Shown here in pieces: positions 49,675-60,400 of a stretch of 64,000 nucleotides of DNA. Below the pieces are notes generated by a model. The model had not been told where the DNA came from. It saw only the letters and a list, made by a program, of their open reading frames with translations, and did not search any database. The DNA is from Trichomonas tenax (taxonomy: Eukaryota > Parabasalia > Trichomonadida > Trichomonadidae): NCBI GenBank assembly GCA_023091735.1, contig JALKBU010000006.1:62001-126000 (forward strand), written 5' to 3'. A program made the translations under genes and the position numbers. Every line of letters begins with the position of its first letter. The stretch's first letter is position 1.

Positions 49675-50421
49675 TTACTTAGCTGGTGCCTCTGTGACAG
49701 GTGGAGCAACAGATGTGTCCGGATACTTGGAGGAAAGGCGGGATGGATCATAAGACTGTCCGGCAAGGAGGAGCCTCTGGTGGGCAGCAGCGTAGGCAGC
49801 GTTGTAGTACTGGAATGCCTCGAAGATTGTGGCATAGGCACTTGGAGCCTTGGCTATATAAGCGTTAGCCTTCTCCATGAACTCCTGGTCAAACTGAACG
49901 AACTGCTTGCGGTGTTCTTCAGCCTTAGCCTCATATTCAGCAACTGGTTTGCCCTTCTCTGTCCTTGTCTTGATTTCCTTCTCTGCGTCAAGAAGAAGAA
50001 CGTGGTACTTGTTCCTGTTCTCTTCGATTTGGAAGATCTGAGCAAGTTCGACTAAGAGGATTCTGATCTGCTCGCCAACATATGTTGTGAGATATGTGCT
50101 GGCGTTGTTGGACTCTGTGAAGAGGCTTGTGTTGTTCTGAAGGTTGATGGCAGCAGATGGCTGGTTCTCTTCACCCATTGGGAAGAGAGCAGCAACCTTG
50201 ATGGAAAGGCTCCTTGAGGACTCACCATACTTAACAATACGCCTCTTGTAGGCATCAAGATCCTTCTGGATGTCATCAAGGCGCTCCTTGTGGGATTTGA
50301 TTGTTGTGAAAGTGTTTGTGAAGATTTCTGTTTCCTCAGTCTTGACTGTTCCTGTGGCACGCTCGATTGAGTTGACGCCGAGCTTGACTTGTTCCTTTGT
50401 CCTCTCCCAGAATGCTTTCAT
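49675..50421 (-). CDS. BAR-domain protein
   Basis: The 248-residue protein is one BAR domain: MKAFWERTKEQVKLGVNSIE at the start, HKERLDDIQKDLDAYKRRI in helix 1, LVELAQIFQIEENRNKY in helix 2 and EEHRKQFVQFDQEFMEKANA in helix 3, with a short Pro/Ala tail. BAR dimers bind and bend membranes in endocytosis and traffic. The acidic and basic faces fit a classical amphiphysin-type BAR, without an SH3 domain. Codons are strongly biased (AAG, CTC, TTC), indicating high expression. The initiator TCATTTTTTAGA ends at the ATG. The foldback element at 50703-51350 lies 282 bases upstream of the start. Confidence 0.8.
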   Translation of the reverse strand: MKAFWERTKEQVKLGVNSIERATGTVKTEETEIFTNTFTTIKSHKERLDDIQKDLDAYKRRIVKYGESSRSLSIKVAALFPMGEENQPSAAINLQNNTSLFTESNNASTYLTTYVGEQIRILLVELAQIFQIEENRNKYHVLLLDAEKEIKTRTEKGKPVAEYEAKAEEHRKQFVQFDQEFMEKANAYIAKAPSAYATIFEAFQYYNAAYAAAHQRLLLAGQSYDPSRLSSKYPDTSVAPPVTEAPAK

Positions 50422-50433
50422 TCTAAAAAATGA
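50422..50433 (-). promoter_or_regulatory. Initiator of the BAR gene
   Basis: TCATTTTTTAGA on the minus strand is placed immediately before the ATG at 50421. Confidence 0.8.
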
Positions 50434-50692
50434 AGTAAAATTTTTATTGAGAGGTCACTTCACTTCGAATATAAAATTTTGTAATTATCTCATATTTTTG
50501 ATAAGATTCACTTTTATTGCATATTTCATTTCTCTATATGATATTTCTAAATGAATTAAAAATATCGGCAAAAATTTCCATAAAATAGACAAGCTGGTTT
50601 CAATTTGTCGATGTTTATAGAGTCGCTATAGTATATTGTTCCAAAATTTATGACCAAATTTGAAAAATAGAAAAAAGGACGAATCTTCCACT

Positions 50693-50702
50693 CTTATTTT
50701 TG
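50693..50702. repeat. Left target-site duplication
   Basis: CTTATTTTTG here is repeated exactly at 51351-51360 on the other side of the foldback element, consistent with a 9-10 bp duplication made at insertion. Confidence 0.75.
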
Positions 50703-51350
50703 GGAAAATTTTTTCTTCTGCGGTGGAGTCCTGCGACCTTCATAACTTTTTATCTGATCAATATTTTTTCGATTTGAAAGTACTTTCATGTACTTATTGA
50801 TAGTTGTCTATCCAGTGGTATAAGTGGCACAGTCTATATATCTATCAAATCATTGATTGCATTTCAAATCGTCCAAAAATATACGATTTCCAGCATAAAT
50901 ATATGCACTAATATGCAGCATATGATATTTTTATATGTGTTATTGATTCAAATGCCTCTTATACGCTTAAAATTAAAAATGCAACTAATTCATTAATTGA
51001 TTTGAGGGAGATTGTACACATGAAAGCTATTGAATTTGATGGGATTTGGATTTGCAGCTGTAATAATGTAAAATTTTAGAATCTTAGATTTGGCAATGAA
51101 AAAAAAATTATGCGCTGAGACATCTTTCCTCAGCGCTGCATACTAGTCCATACATTTATGCTGGAAATCGTATATTTTTGGACGATTTGAAATGCAATCA
51201 ATGATTTGATAGATATATAGACTGTGCCACTTATACCACTGGATAGACAACTATCAATAAGTACATGAAAGTACTTTCAAATCGAAAAAATATTGATCAG
51301 ATAAAAAGTTATGAAGGTCGCGGGACTACACCGGAAAAGGAAAATTTTCC
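50703..51350. mobile_element. Foldback MITE, Mutator-like by its target duplication
   Basis: A 648-bp element with no coding frame. The left arm (50703-50919) and right arm (51135-51350) are inverted copies of about 217 bp. Within them 168 bp (50733-50900 on the left) match without a mismatch, while the outer 30 and inner 19 bases differ at a few positions. Both ends begin GGAAAATTTT when read inward. The centre (50920-51134) is unique AT-rich sequence. Exact CTTATTTTTG repeats flank it. Long terminal inverted repeats with a 9-11 bp target duplication are typical of MULE-derived non-autonomous elements; Mutator-like transposons are known in trichomonads. The near-identical arms indicate recent activity or gene conversion. 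Confidence 0.85.
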
Positions 51351-51360
51351 CTTATTTTTG
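51351..51360. repeat. Right target-site duplication
   Basis: CTTATTTTTG, identical to 50693-50702, adjoins the right end of the foldback element. Confidence 0.75.
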
Positions 51361-51387
51361 AGCATTATGACATGACATTAGCTTAGT

Positions 51388-51648
51388 TCATTTCACTAAG
51401 GCTGAGTTTAATTGTTTTCGCTTTTTATTTGGGACAAATGACTGTGGTGGGCGAGAAAGTTTCGAATTTGGTTGTTCGGAACAGAGTTTCTTTAGTTTGA
51501 CAGAGTATTTATATAACAGCAACCCCCACAAATCGGAATCAACATAGATAAAGACACCAGAATCATGTGAAACTATCAATTGTAATGATTTGATGTTTGG
51601 GTGGATTTCAAAGGTTTTTATCAATAAATTTTTCATGACCACATCCAT
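51388..51648 (-). CDS. Doubtful frame of 86 codons
   Basis: The frame encodes a sequence with no motif that I recognise (MDVVMKNLLIKTFEIHPNI at the start, a basic C-terminus PNKKRKQ). It has an ATG but no initiator. It begins and ends inside the spacer next to the foldback element, so it could be part of an older inserted sequence or a chance frame. Codon choice is mixed. Confidence 0.25.
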   Translation of the reverse strand: MDVVMKNLLIKTFEIHPNIKSLQLIVSHDSGVFIYVDSDLWGLLLYKYSVKLKKLCSEQPNSKLSRPPQSFVPNKKRKQLNSALVK

Positions 51649-52499
51649 CTGTAAGATATATTATTCTACCACTCTGCATTACACAGGGAAATAAAAAAAA
51701 ATTAGACTTTTGATGTAACACGAACAAAAACCGAATCGATAGGGATAATTAGGTACCGTGAGTGGGTATTTCATCAAGAGGACGAGTTTATAATTTTCTA
51801 GCAAATTCTCCATAAAACAACTTGTTTAAATCATCAATCCATTAAACAACTAATTGCATGGTGATATACATAGGAAATTCCCATTATTATTCATTTACAA
51901 AGTGGTTTACAAAAGAAAAACCAAAATTTACTGATAACTGAAAGATGCATAAATAAAATATAACAGTTGATTTACTTTTTAAGAACGTTGATCGTAATAT
52001 TATATTTTTCAATGTACTTTTCAATGCAATTGAATGAAATATATTGAAGGGTTATGGAAATAGTGATTGTTATATATTAAAATTTCGGTAAATTTATTTT
52101 CAATAAAAAACAAAAGCTCATCACTATGCGAATAGAGTAAAAATATCTACAAAAATTACCTCAGTTATTATTTGTTTCAAATCTTATTTAAGTATATCGT
52201 GTTACCAATAGTAATGTTTTGCTGACAATCTTGTTTAAGTATATCGATTTAAAAATAATATCTTCATAAATTGTCTCAGATCAGTTAGATGACCAAAATT
52301 ACATTAAATTTAAAACATAAAATTATCGAGAGGCTCACAAAAGATGGCCGATAAAGAATATTTTTCTCACAAAAAGTTTACGAATTTAATCACAAGAATT
52401 CATACTTGTAATTTTAGAATAATATTTCATGTTTATTTAAATTTTGAGTGGATTTTTATCGTAAAGTATTTTTAAATTTTATTTTATATAATTTTTTCG
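51649..52499 (+). other. Intergenic spacer, 850 bp
   Basis: AT-rich sequence upstream of the kinase gene. The words AAGTATATCG recur at about 52192 and 52236 within an imperfect direct repeat (CTTGTTTAAGTATATCG-like). Nothing else is recognised. Confidence 0.45.
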
Positions 52500-53807
52500 A
52501 TGAATGATGATGAACAGCCAGCTCATGTAGGATGGGCCACTAAGTGTGGAGGATTCATTAAAACGTGGCATAGGAGGTGGTTTGTATTAACATCTAAGTT
52601 TATTAACTACTATAAATCTCCAGGTGGTAGACTGAAAGGAAGAATTCCACTTGACAAAGTTACTGAAGTCAGCCCATATCCAGAGTGCCACAAAAAGCAT
52701 GCTTTTAAGGTCGTAGTCCCGTCAGTCAGGACATATCAAGTTTCTTGCGATTCAGATGAAGAAATGGATGAATGGGTTCGTGAAATCAACAAAGTAATGT
52801 CAGGTTCAAACGAAGTTGTAAAAATTGAAGATTTTGATGTTCTCAAAGTTCTTGGAAAAGGAACGTATGGCAAGGTGCAGCTCGTTCGCAACAAGAAGAA
52901 CAACCGGATATACGCCATGAAATCTATCTCAAAGAGATTGCTCGCCGAGTACGACCTCGTTGATAGAACACTAACTGAGAGAGATGTGCTTTTGAAGGCT
53001 AATCATCCATTCATTGTTTCAGCCAAGTATTGCTTCCAGACAGAAACCAAGATTTTCTTAGTTCTTGATTATGTCGCAGGAGGCGAATTATTTGGTCGTC
53101 TGCGTGAAGAGCAAAAATTCACACAAGACAGAGCCAAATACTATATTGGTGAGCTTTTGCTTGCGATTGGCTATCTTCACTCAATTGGTGTCGTTCATCG
53201 TGATCTTAAACCAGAAAACATCTTGTTCGACAAGGACGGATACATCAAGCTGACGGACTTCGGCCTTGTTAAAGAGAAAATGACAAAGCAGTCAAAGACA
53301 AGCACTTTCTGCGGCACACCAGAATATCTTGCTCCAGAAATCATTGAAGGTAATGATTATGGCATGGCCGTCGACTGGTGGGCTCTCGGAACTCTTGCCT
53401 ATGAGATGCTCTTCGGTTATCCTCCATTCTATGATACAAACACAAATCAGATGTATCGTTACATTCTCAGAGATGATATAACATTCCCAGCAGAGGCCAC
53501 ACCAGAAGCCAAGGACCTTCTCTCAAAGCTTCTTGATAAAAATCCAGAAACACGCCTTGGTGCAGGCCCAGGAGATATGGAAGAAATCAAGTCTCATCCA
53601 TTCTTTACAAACATGAACTGGAAAGAGCTCCTTCAGAAGTCTATTCCTATGGAATGGAAGCCACAGATCAAGAGCATCACAGACGTTTCTCAATTTGATA
53701 GACAATTCACATCCGAAGCACCAAAGTTGACTTATGAAGATCCATCCCTTATCGGTGCTAGAACACAAAAGCAGTTACAAGGATTCACATATGTTAACGA
53801 TTCATAA
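52500..53807 (+). CDS. PH-domain AGC kinase, Akt/PKB-like
   Basis: The 435-residue protein has an N-terminal PH domain (about 8-98: GWATKCGGFIKTWHRRWFVL, then EMDEWVREIN) and an AGC-type kinase domain (about 110-368). Visible catalytic features are GKGTYGKV (119-126), Lys141, HRD (233-235), DFG (253-255), activation-loop Thr269 in TFCGTPEYLAPE, and a C-terminal hydrophobic motif GFTY (428-431) with Thr430 as the phosphorylation site. This is the layout of Akt/PKB, which is recruited by phosphoinositides and activated by PDK1 and TORC2. The Akt-like assignment rests on architecture; other PH-AGC kinases exist in protists. No TCA initiator is visible; the sequence before the ATG is AATTTTTTCG. 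Confidence 0.88.
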   Translation: MNDDEQPAHVGWATKCGGFIKTWHRRWFVLTSKFINYYKSPGGRLKGRIPLDKVTEVSPYPECHKKHAFKVVVPSVRTYQVSCDSDEEMDEWVREINKVMSGSNEVVKIEDFDVLKVLGKGTYGKVQLVRNKKNNRIYAMKSISKRLLAEYDLVDRTLTERDVLLKANHPFIVSAKYCFQTETKIFLVLDYVAGGELFGRLREEQKFTQDRAKYYIGELLLAIGYLHSIGVVHRDLKPENILFDKDGYIKLTDFGLVKEKMTKQSKTSTFCGTPEYLAPEIIEGNDYGMAVDWWALGTLAYEMLFGYPPFYDTNTNQMYRYILRDDITFPAEATPEAKDLLSKLLDKNPETRLGAGPGDMEEIKSHPFFTNMNWKELLQKSIPMEWKPQIKSITDVSQFDRQFTSEAPKLTYEDPSLIGARTQKQLQGFTYVNDS

Positions 53808-54401
53808 TCAATACAATTATTTGATATTGCATATATTCTTTGTTTATAAACTCTATTATTATTTGAATCATATTCCAGTCTGCTGCAAGTTGCAATTTTT
53901 TAAAAATATTATAAATTTTTGCTCAAGCACTATTTAATAATAGCCTGGATTTGAAGTCGGAGAATGAAACATAGTCCATTCTAAGTTATAGGTGAAGTTT
54001 TTTTGAAAAATATTTTGATTATAAATATGCTTCTTTGGAAAGATGGTGTGTTTTAGCCGTGTCAGGGATGTTATAGAAAAAATCATATGAAATTCGATTT
54101 TTGGATAGAGGACGTTCCTATATATCGCACTGTGCAGCAGCTTCATGTATGCCACTAAAACAGTATCCAATGAGAAGAAATCATTAATTGAAGTGTAATA
54201 GTGTGAGATTTTTGTTGTATTAAGCGGGAAACAAGTATCTGAAAAGGAGATAAATTTGGATTTGAAATAAAATAGTCTCACCGATTTTTAATAAAAAATA
54301 ACCAAAAATTTTACAATTGAATTGGAAATTATCGTCATTATTTGCAAATTACGAAGAAGCGTAAAGTTCCACCCCCTCTTGAGGATGGTGACTTTGTCTT
54401 C
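53808..54401 (+). other. Intergenic spacer, about 590 bp
   Basis: AT-rich sequence. The minus-strand frame 53934-54281 starts with GTG, has AT-rich codons and no motif, and is rejected. TCATTATTTGC at 54335 is a possible initiator for the large gene that follows; the frame there opens with TTG codon 54342, and the first ATG is at 54402. Confidence 0.45.
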
Positions 54402-57400
54402 ATGAACAACATGAGGCCGAAGAGGACTAATAGAATCGGCGTAGTTAAAGATAATAAAACGAATATTTTTTATGTATTCAAGCTAATCGAAGAAGATGAA
54501 CATAACAATGACGCATATCTGCAAATAATGTCAAGAATTGATCTCTACAATCAAGTTAAATTTCCGTGTCTTCCAGAACTTTTATTAAAACGAGATTCAA
54601 CAACAAATCAAACATACACTTTAACTAAATACTATCATCATGGATCGCTACAAGATATGCTTACTTCTGCAATAATCGAGAATATTTCACTTGAGGAGAA
54701 AATACAATTTTTATTTGCAATCACGGCATCAATAAATGCTCTACACACAAATGGTTTCGTTCATGGCAACATAAAGCCATCAAATATATTATTTGATTAC
54801 TCAAATATTGCTGTTTTATGTGATATACGTATAACTTTGCCAAGCAATGACGAATTAGCGCAAACACCATCAATTCAAATAGAGAACCAGTTTTCAATGG
54901 AAAATGATATATATAATCTCGGTAAAATCTTCAAACATGTTCTTGGATCATCAACTGCCGCCGTTAACTCGTTGTTAGAACTCTTTGAAAATCGCGAAAC
55001 AACAGCATGCTGCATACTGGAAATGATGATCAGGAACAACTTTTTCCTTGAAATCGAGAATAATACATTATTATCAGGCTTATTTTCAAAATTATATCCT
55101 GGATTCATTGGAACTAAAAATGATATAGATGCGGATACCGATGTGCCATATGATGATGAAACAGATTTCGAACAACTTCATGTTTTGTCTTCAAAATTTT
55201 ATTCTGAGAAGGGAAATCATCATTCATTTGCTAAATCAGTCGAAATACTCAATAAAATCACAGGCAATCCATTTGCAGCATATAATCTCGCAAGAATTTA
55301 TTCTTCGGGATCGATAACTGAAATTAATATCGGAAAAGCATTTGAACTTTTCAAATTTGCAGCAGAAAACAACATTAAAATGGCTAAGCTAGATATTGCT
55401 AAACTAATTCTTCGTGGATACCAAAATAACACTGTTGATAATGTAATCAATTTATTGGAAAGTGCATCAAACGACAATATCGCAGAGGCAAGTTTCATTC
55501 TATCTCAATTATATGAAAAAGGACTTATTGTTGAACAAGACAATGAAAAGTCAATTCATTTTCTTAAATTAGCTGCAAACAATGGAAATATCGATGCAAT
55601 GTATCATTACGGAACTCTTCTCAGGAGTGGAATAATGATAAAACAGAATCTCGAAGCAGCAGCAAATGTATACAAAACTGCAGCACAAAATGGAGATCTT
55701 CCTTCCATGAACAAATATGCTTTGCTATTAAGAAACGGTATTGGTGTTAGTCGCAACTACAGTGAAGCTGTGAAATTTTTCAAACAAGCTGCAGAACAAA
55801 ACTATGCAGAAGCACAAAATAACTTTGGTGTAATGGTAAAACTTGGTGAAGGAATGCCGAAGAATTCTAGGATTTCTGCAAAATATGTTGAAAAAGCGGC
55901 AAATTCCGGCTGTCCAGCTGCTCAGAACAACTTTGGTTGGATGCTGAAGTTCGGATATGGAGTATCAAAGTCCATAGACAAATCTGCAGTATACTTTAGA
56001 TTATCTTCTGAAGGAGGTTCCCACTATGGTGCCAATAACTATGGATTGTCTTTATTATTCGGTTTCGGTGTCCAAAAGAATGAAAAACTCGCAGTTCAGT
56101 ATTTCCACGAGTCAGCAAAGCAAGGTGATCGATATGGAATTCTTAATTATGGTCTTTCTTTATATGAAGGAATCGGAGTAACTCAAAACACTTACGAAGG
56201 AATGAAATATATAAGAAAGGCAGCAGATTTAGGACTTTCTAATGCAATGTTCCTATTTGCTTCCATATGCAAAGATGGAATTGGTGTTGAGCACGATTAT
56301 CACCTTGCTGCTAAATACTTCAAAATGGCTTCAGACGCAGGACATCCTGATGCAAAATTTCAATATGGAATGCTTTTAAAGTGCGGACTCGGTGTAATAA
56401 GGAACGATGAAGAAGCTGATAAATATCTTTCTATTGATGTTAATGATGATGACAGATTCTTCCACTTAGTTAAGCGTAGATCAAACAAATTGGAACTTGC
56501 GGGTGAATGCGATGTATTTTCTTCTTTTGTTAGTGATGAAGGATGCTGCGGATTAGATATCGATGCAGATGCTGTGCTTGCAGAATTTAATGTAGTAGAT
56601 TCTGCTGAAGAATATATTCAGAAAGCTGCTGATGCCGGAAATAATCAAGCAATGCTAGAGATGTCAAATATTACTGAGGATGAACAAAAAAGACAAGAAT
56701 ATCTAGAAATGGCAGCTAATCTTGGAAGCACTGAAGCACAAATTAAAGTTGATGTTAATAATGCGGTAAAAAGACAAAAAATCAAGAAAATCAAGCGTAC
56801 AAAAGTTAAACTTCCAAACGAACAGTATGTTTACGATGAGATTGATGAAAATGAAGTTGAACAGCTTCTAAATGGAGCAAACCTTGATATACCAGAGGCC
56901 CATTATCAACTTGCGTTATGCTATAAAAATGGCGATGGAGTCCAGAAAGATGATCAAAAGGCATGTGAAGAATACAAAAAGGCTGCTGATCTCAATCATA
57001 TTGATGCTATGTACAGATATGCAAAATGTTGCCAAAAAGCAAAAGGTGTTGAAAAAGATATAAAAGAGGCACATAAGTATTTACAAAAAGCAGCAGAAAA
57101 TGGACATGAAAAGGCTAAAATCGAATATGCAAAACTTAAACTAGAGCAGCCAAGTGATGAATCTAAAATGGAGGCATCATCAATCTTGAGAGAGTTGACA
57201 GAAACAGGAAATGCAGAAGTATTCTATAGATATGCAGTTATCCTTAGAGATGGAGTTGGTGTTCCTGTCGATTTCCAAAGATCTGCATATTATTTCCTCC
57301 AAGCAGCAAAACAGGAGTATCTTGACTCCGGACTCCAACATGGTTTCCTAATCATAGATGACAACAAGATTCAATTTTCGGTTCAGGACTCTAAGAAGTT

Positions 57401-60400
57401 TATCCTTGATGCAATGAACTTCAGGCAGACTGATTTTTCATTATATTTACTCGGCTTGTTCTTGCTAACAGGAATTGGAACTAACAAAGACAAAGTTAGA
57501 GCAATTGCAACTTTATCGAAGTTAGATAATGGACCTGCAAAAGAACTTGTTCAAATGTACAATAACAAAGATAGTAATGTGTATCTTAAAGCAATTGAGT
57601 GTCTTGCCGATGCAGGCTGTATCGAAGCGATGTTCAAGGTTGCTACACATAAAAAGAAAGAACATGAATTCGGCGAATATATAAAACTAGTCAGAGAAGC
57701 TGCAAAATCAGATACGCCTCTTAGCCAATATGAGTATGGAAAGGCATTATTTGAAGGAGTCGGTATTGAAAAGAATGTTAGACAAGGAAAGAACATGGTC
57801 GAGAAAGCTGCAATTGCTGGTAACCCTGAAGCACAATATTATATAGGAAGAGAATTGGAATCAGGAAAGAATATTGAACAAGATCTTGAGAAAGCAGCCA
57901 AATACTACGAAGATGCGGCAGAAAATAACCATTCTGGGGCTCTTTTCAGATTAGCGATTATGAATATCAATGAAACAGCTCCAGAATCTAACAAAGAGGA
58001 TGGTGTTGAAATGCTTAGAACTGCAGCCGAGGCCGGCCATCCTGATGCAATTCAACTTTATTCTGAGATTAATGAAGATGAGAATTTCAAACCAGTTATT
58101 GCTTCTTCTTCTGATGCATCCGATATTTCTGATCACGATTTTCCAGCTATTCCAGACAAAATCGAAATATCAGATGCGGTTTCCAAGGCTAAGATTGATA
58201 AAGTTCCAGATAAACCACTCAGATTATTGAATTGGAAGCGGAGGAAACCAGCCGAAGATTTTGAAATCCTCAGCTTTGGAAGTGATGAAGATGAGGATAA
58301 TGATGCAAACTCAATTGGTAGCAAAGAATATCTTCATGATGGTATTAGTTATGGTGGTATCGAAAGCAAACTTAACAAAATAAAACAGAAAATGAAAGAA
58401 CTAGAAAACAAGAAAGAAGAGCCATCGCAGTTGATTGCAGCCTTTGCTGATAGTTCTGATGAAGAAGGCGAAGTTCAAGATAAACCAGTTGAAGTTGTGA
58501 CATCTCAAGAAATCATTGCCGATCAAACTCATATCATAGTTCACGATACAGCTATATCTGGAGTAAAACAACCATCCAACTCAGTAATAATTATGGAAGA
58601 CGAAATTGATGCAACATATTTTATTGGAAAGATTGATATAGAAGAAGATGAAACTGAGGTCATTTCAAAGCCACAAAGACCACACAACGTTATTGTTGAT
58701 TCCGAAGATATGCTTAATCCAGATGATTTGCTAGATGTTGATGACGAAGAAGATGAGAATCAGAATCATAGACTACAAAAATATCAAGATAAAAGAATGA
58801 AGAATGAAAATAATAATTTATCAAATCAGAAGAGATACATTGAAGAACTAGATAATGATGAGGAAGAAGAAAAGAAGAAGTTTTTAGGTGAGCTTGATAT
58901 TGATCAACTAGACTTAGAATCACCAGTTGAATATCTTGATGAAGATGCAATTGACAAAACCGCTAACAACCTGCCAAGAAAAGCAAAAACACCAACTAAA
59001 TCAACCAAAAGCGTTTCTGTTCAAGAGCATTCATCCAAGACTCCTCACAAACCATTTGTCAAGCAAATTAATATGTTGAGCCCAACAAATAGATGGTATG
59101 ACTTCCTTAAGAATAGAGATAGAACAGAAACCAGAAAACCATTTTATCTTGAAGATGAATCACCGAGTTATGAAAAACCAGCAATTCTTTCAGCTCCGGC
59201 AGTTATTCCTGATCGCAATAAGATATTTTTGACACGAGAAAAGTCGAGTTTAAAGTCCCCACAAGTCTCAAACACAGAAAAATCAGTTAAAATAAATGCA
59301 GAGCAGGCCAAAACACCTGAAGTCAAAAAGATATCTGTAAAGAAAAGAAAGTCACCGAAAGCCCCTTCAAGCGCAAAGTCAAAGAAGACTAAAATTGAAG
59401 GTGATCTTGATTTTGAAAGTTCGAAATCAACAAATGATATTGTTCAAACTCCAAAGGCTTTAATCAAGAGTGATGAGATGCCTAAATCATTGAGCGATCC
59501 TGGAACTCCCAAGCGATCTCCACGTAAGAAACATCTGAAATCATCACCTAAGAAAGTTGTTAAACATCCATCCGATATTGACAGTGAAGAATTGATTGAT
59601 ATTGATAACTCAAATTCATCTTCAACGGCATCGATATCAATGGATACCGATGATATTATTGATGGAAAGGATGTCCAGAATTATTCAAAAGGATTTACAT
59701 CACCAAGAGCATTCGATGAGAATACAAGTCTATTGGATGTTAACTCTGTATCTCCACCAGAATCTTCACCTCCAGAAACATCTCAGAATGAAAATTCGTC
59801 ATCAAAGAAGAAGTCATCTAAAAAGAAAAAGTCAAAAACGAAAACATTAACAAAACTTGATATCGGAAAAGCTCTTCCCAGCTCAGCATTCCAAATTCTT
59901 GATAATCTGAAGAAGCCATTAATTGTAGCAACTCTAGAATTGGATATTAATAGTATTGAAGAATCAACTCCAGAAACAGTTAAAGATATTGAAGATGAGC
60001 CATTTACACAGCCAACAGTAATAGAATTTTTCGATTCATTATCATCCAAATCAAAAAAACTGGCGAGCGAAGGTGACTCTGATGAGCAGTTAACATATGC
60101 AATTTATTTGCTTGGAAAGGATGGTGACGCAGCGCAGAACTATAAAGAAGCAATGACAAATCTTGCAAAAGCCGCACAATCCATGAATCCATTGGCAATT
60201 TTCATATATAACCAATTTAGAGATAGAAATGAAAATCCTAAAAGATTGATGAAAGACACTGTCCAGCACTTCAAGGCACTTGCTGAACAAGGTGATCCTT
60301 CTGCAATGTATATTTATGCACTAATGCTTCGTGCTGGATATGGTGTTCCTCAGGATTTGCCTGGTTCTGTCACATGGTTCAAAGCAGCAGCAAAGAAAGG

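Noticed and set aside
53934..54281. 115-codon minus-strand frame
   Set aside because: It starts with GTG, uses AT-rich codons, has no initiator and shows no motif.
54342..54401. Extension of the pseudokinase frame to TTG at 54342
   Set aside because: The codon is not ATG, and eukaryotic initiation at TTG is not expected; the first ATG is at 54402.
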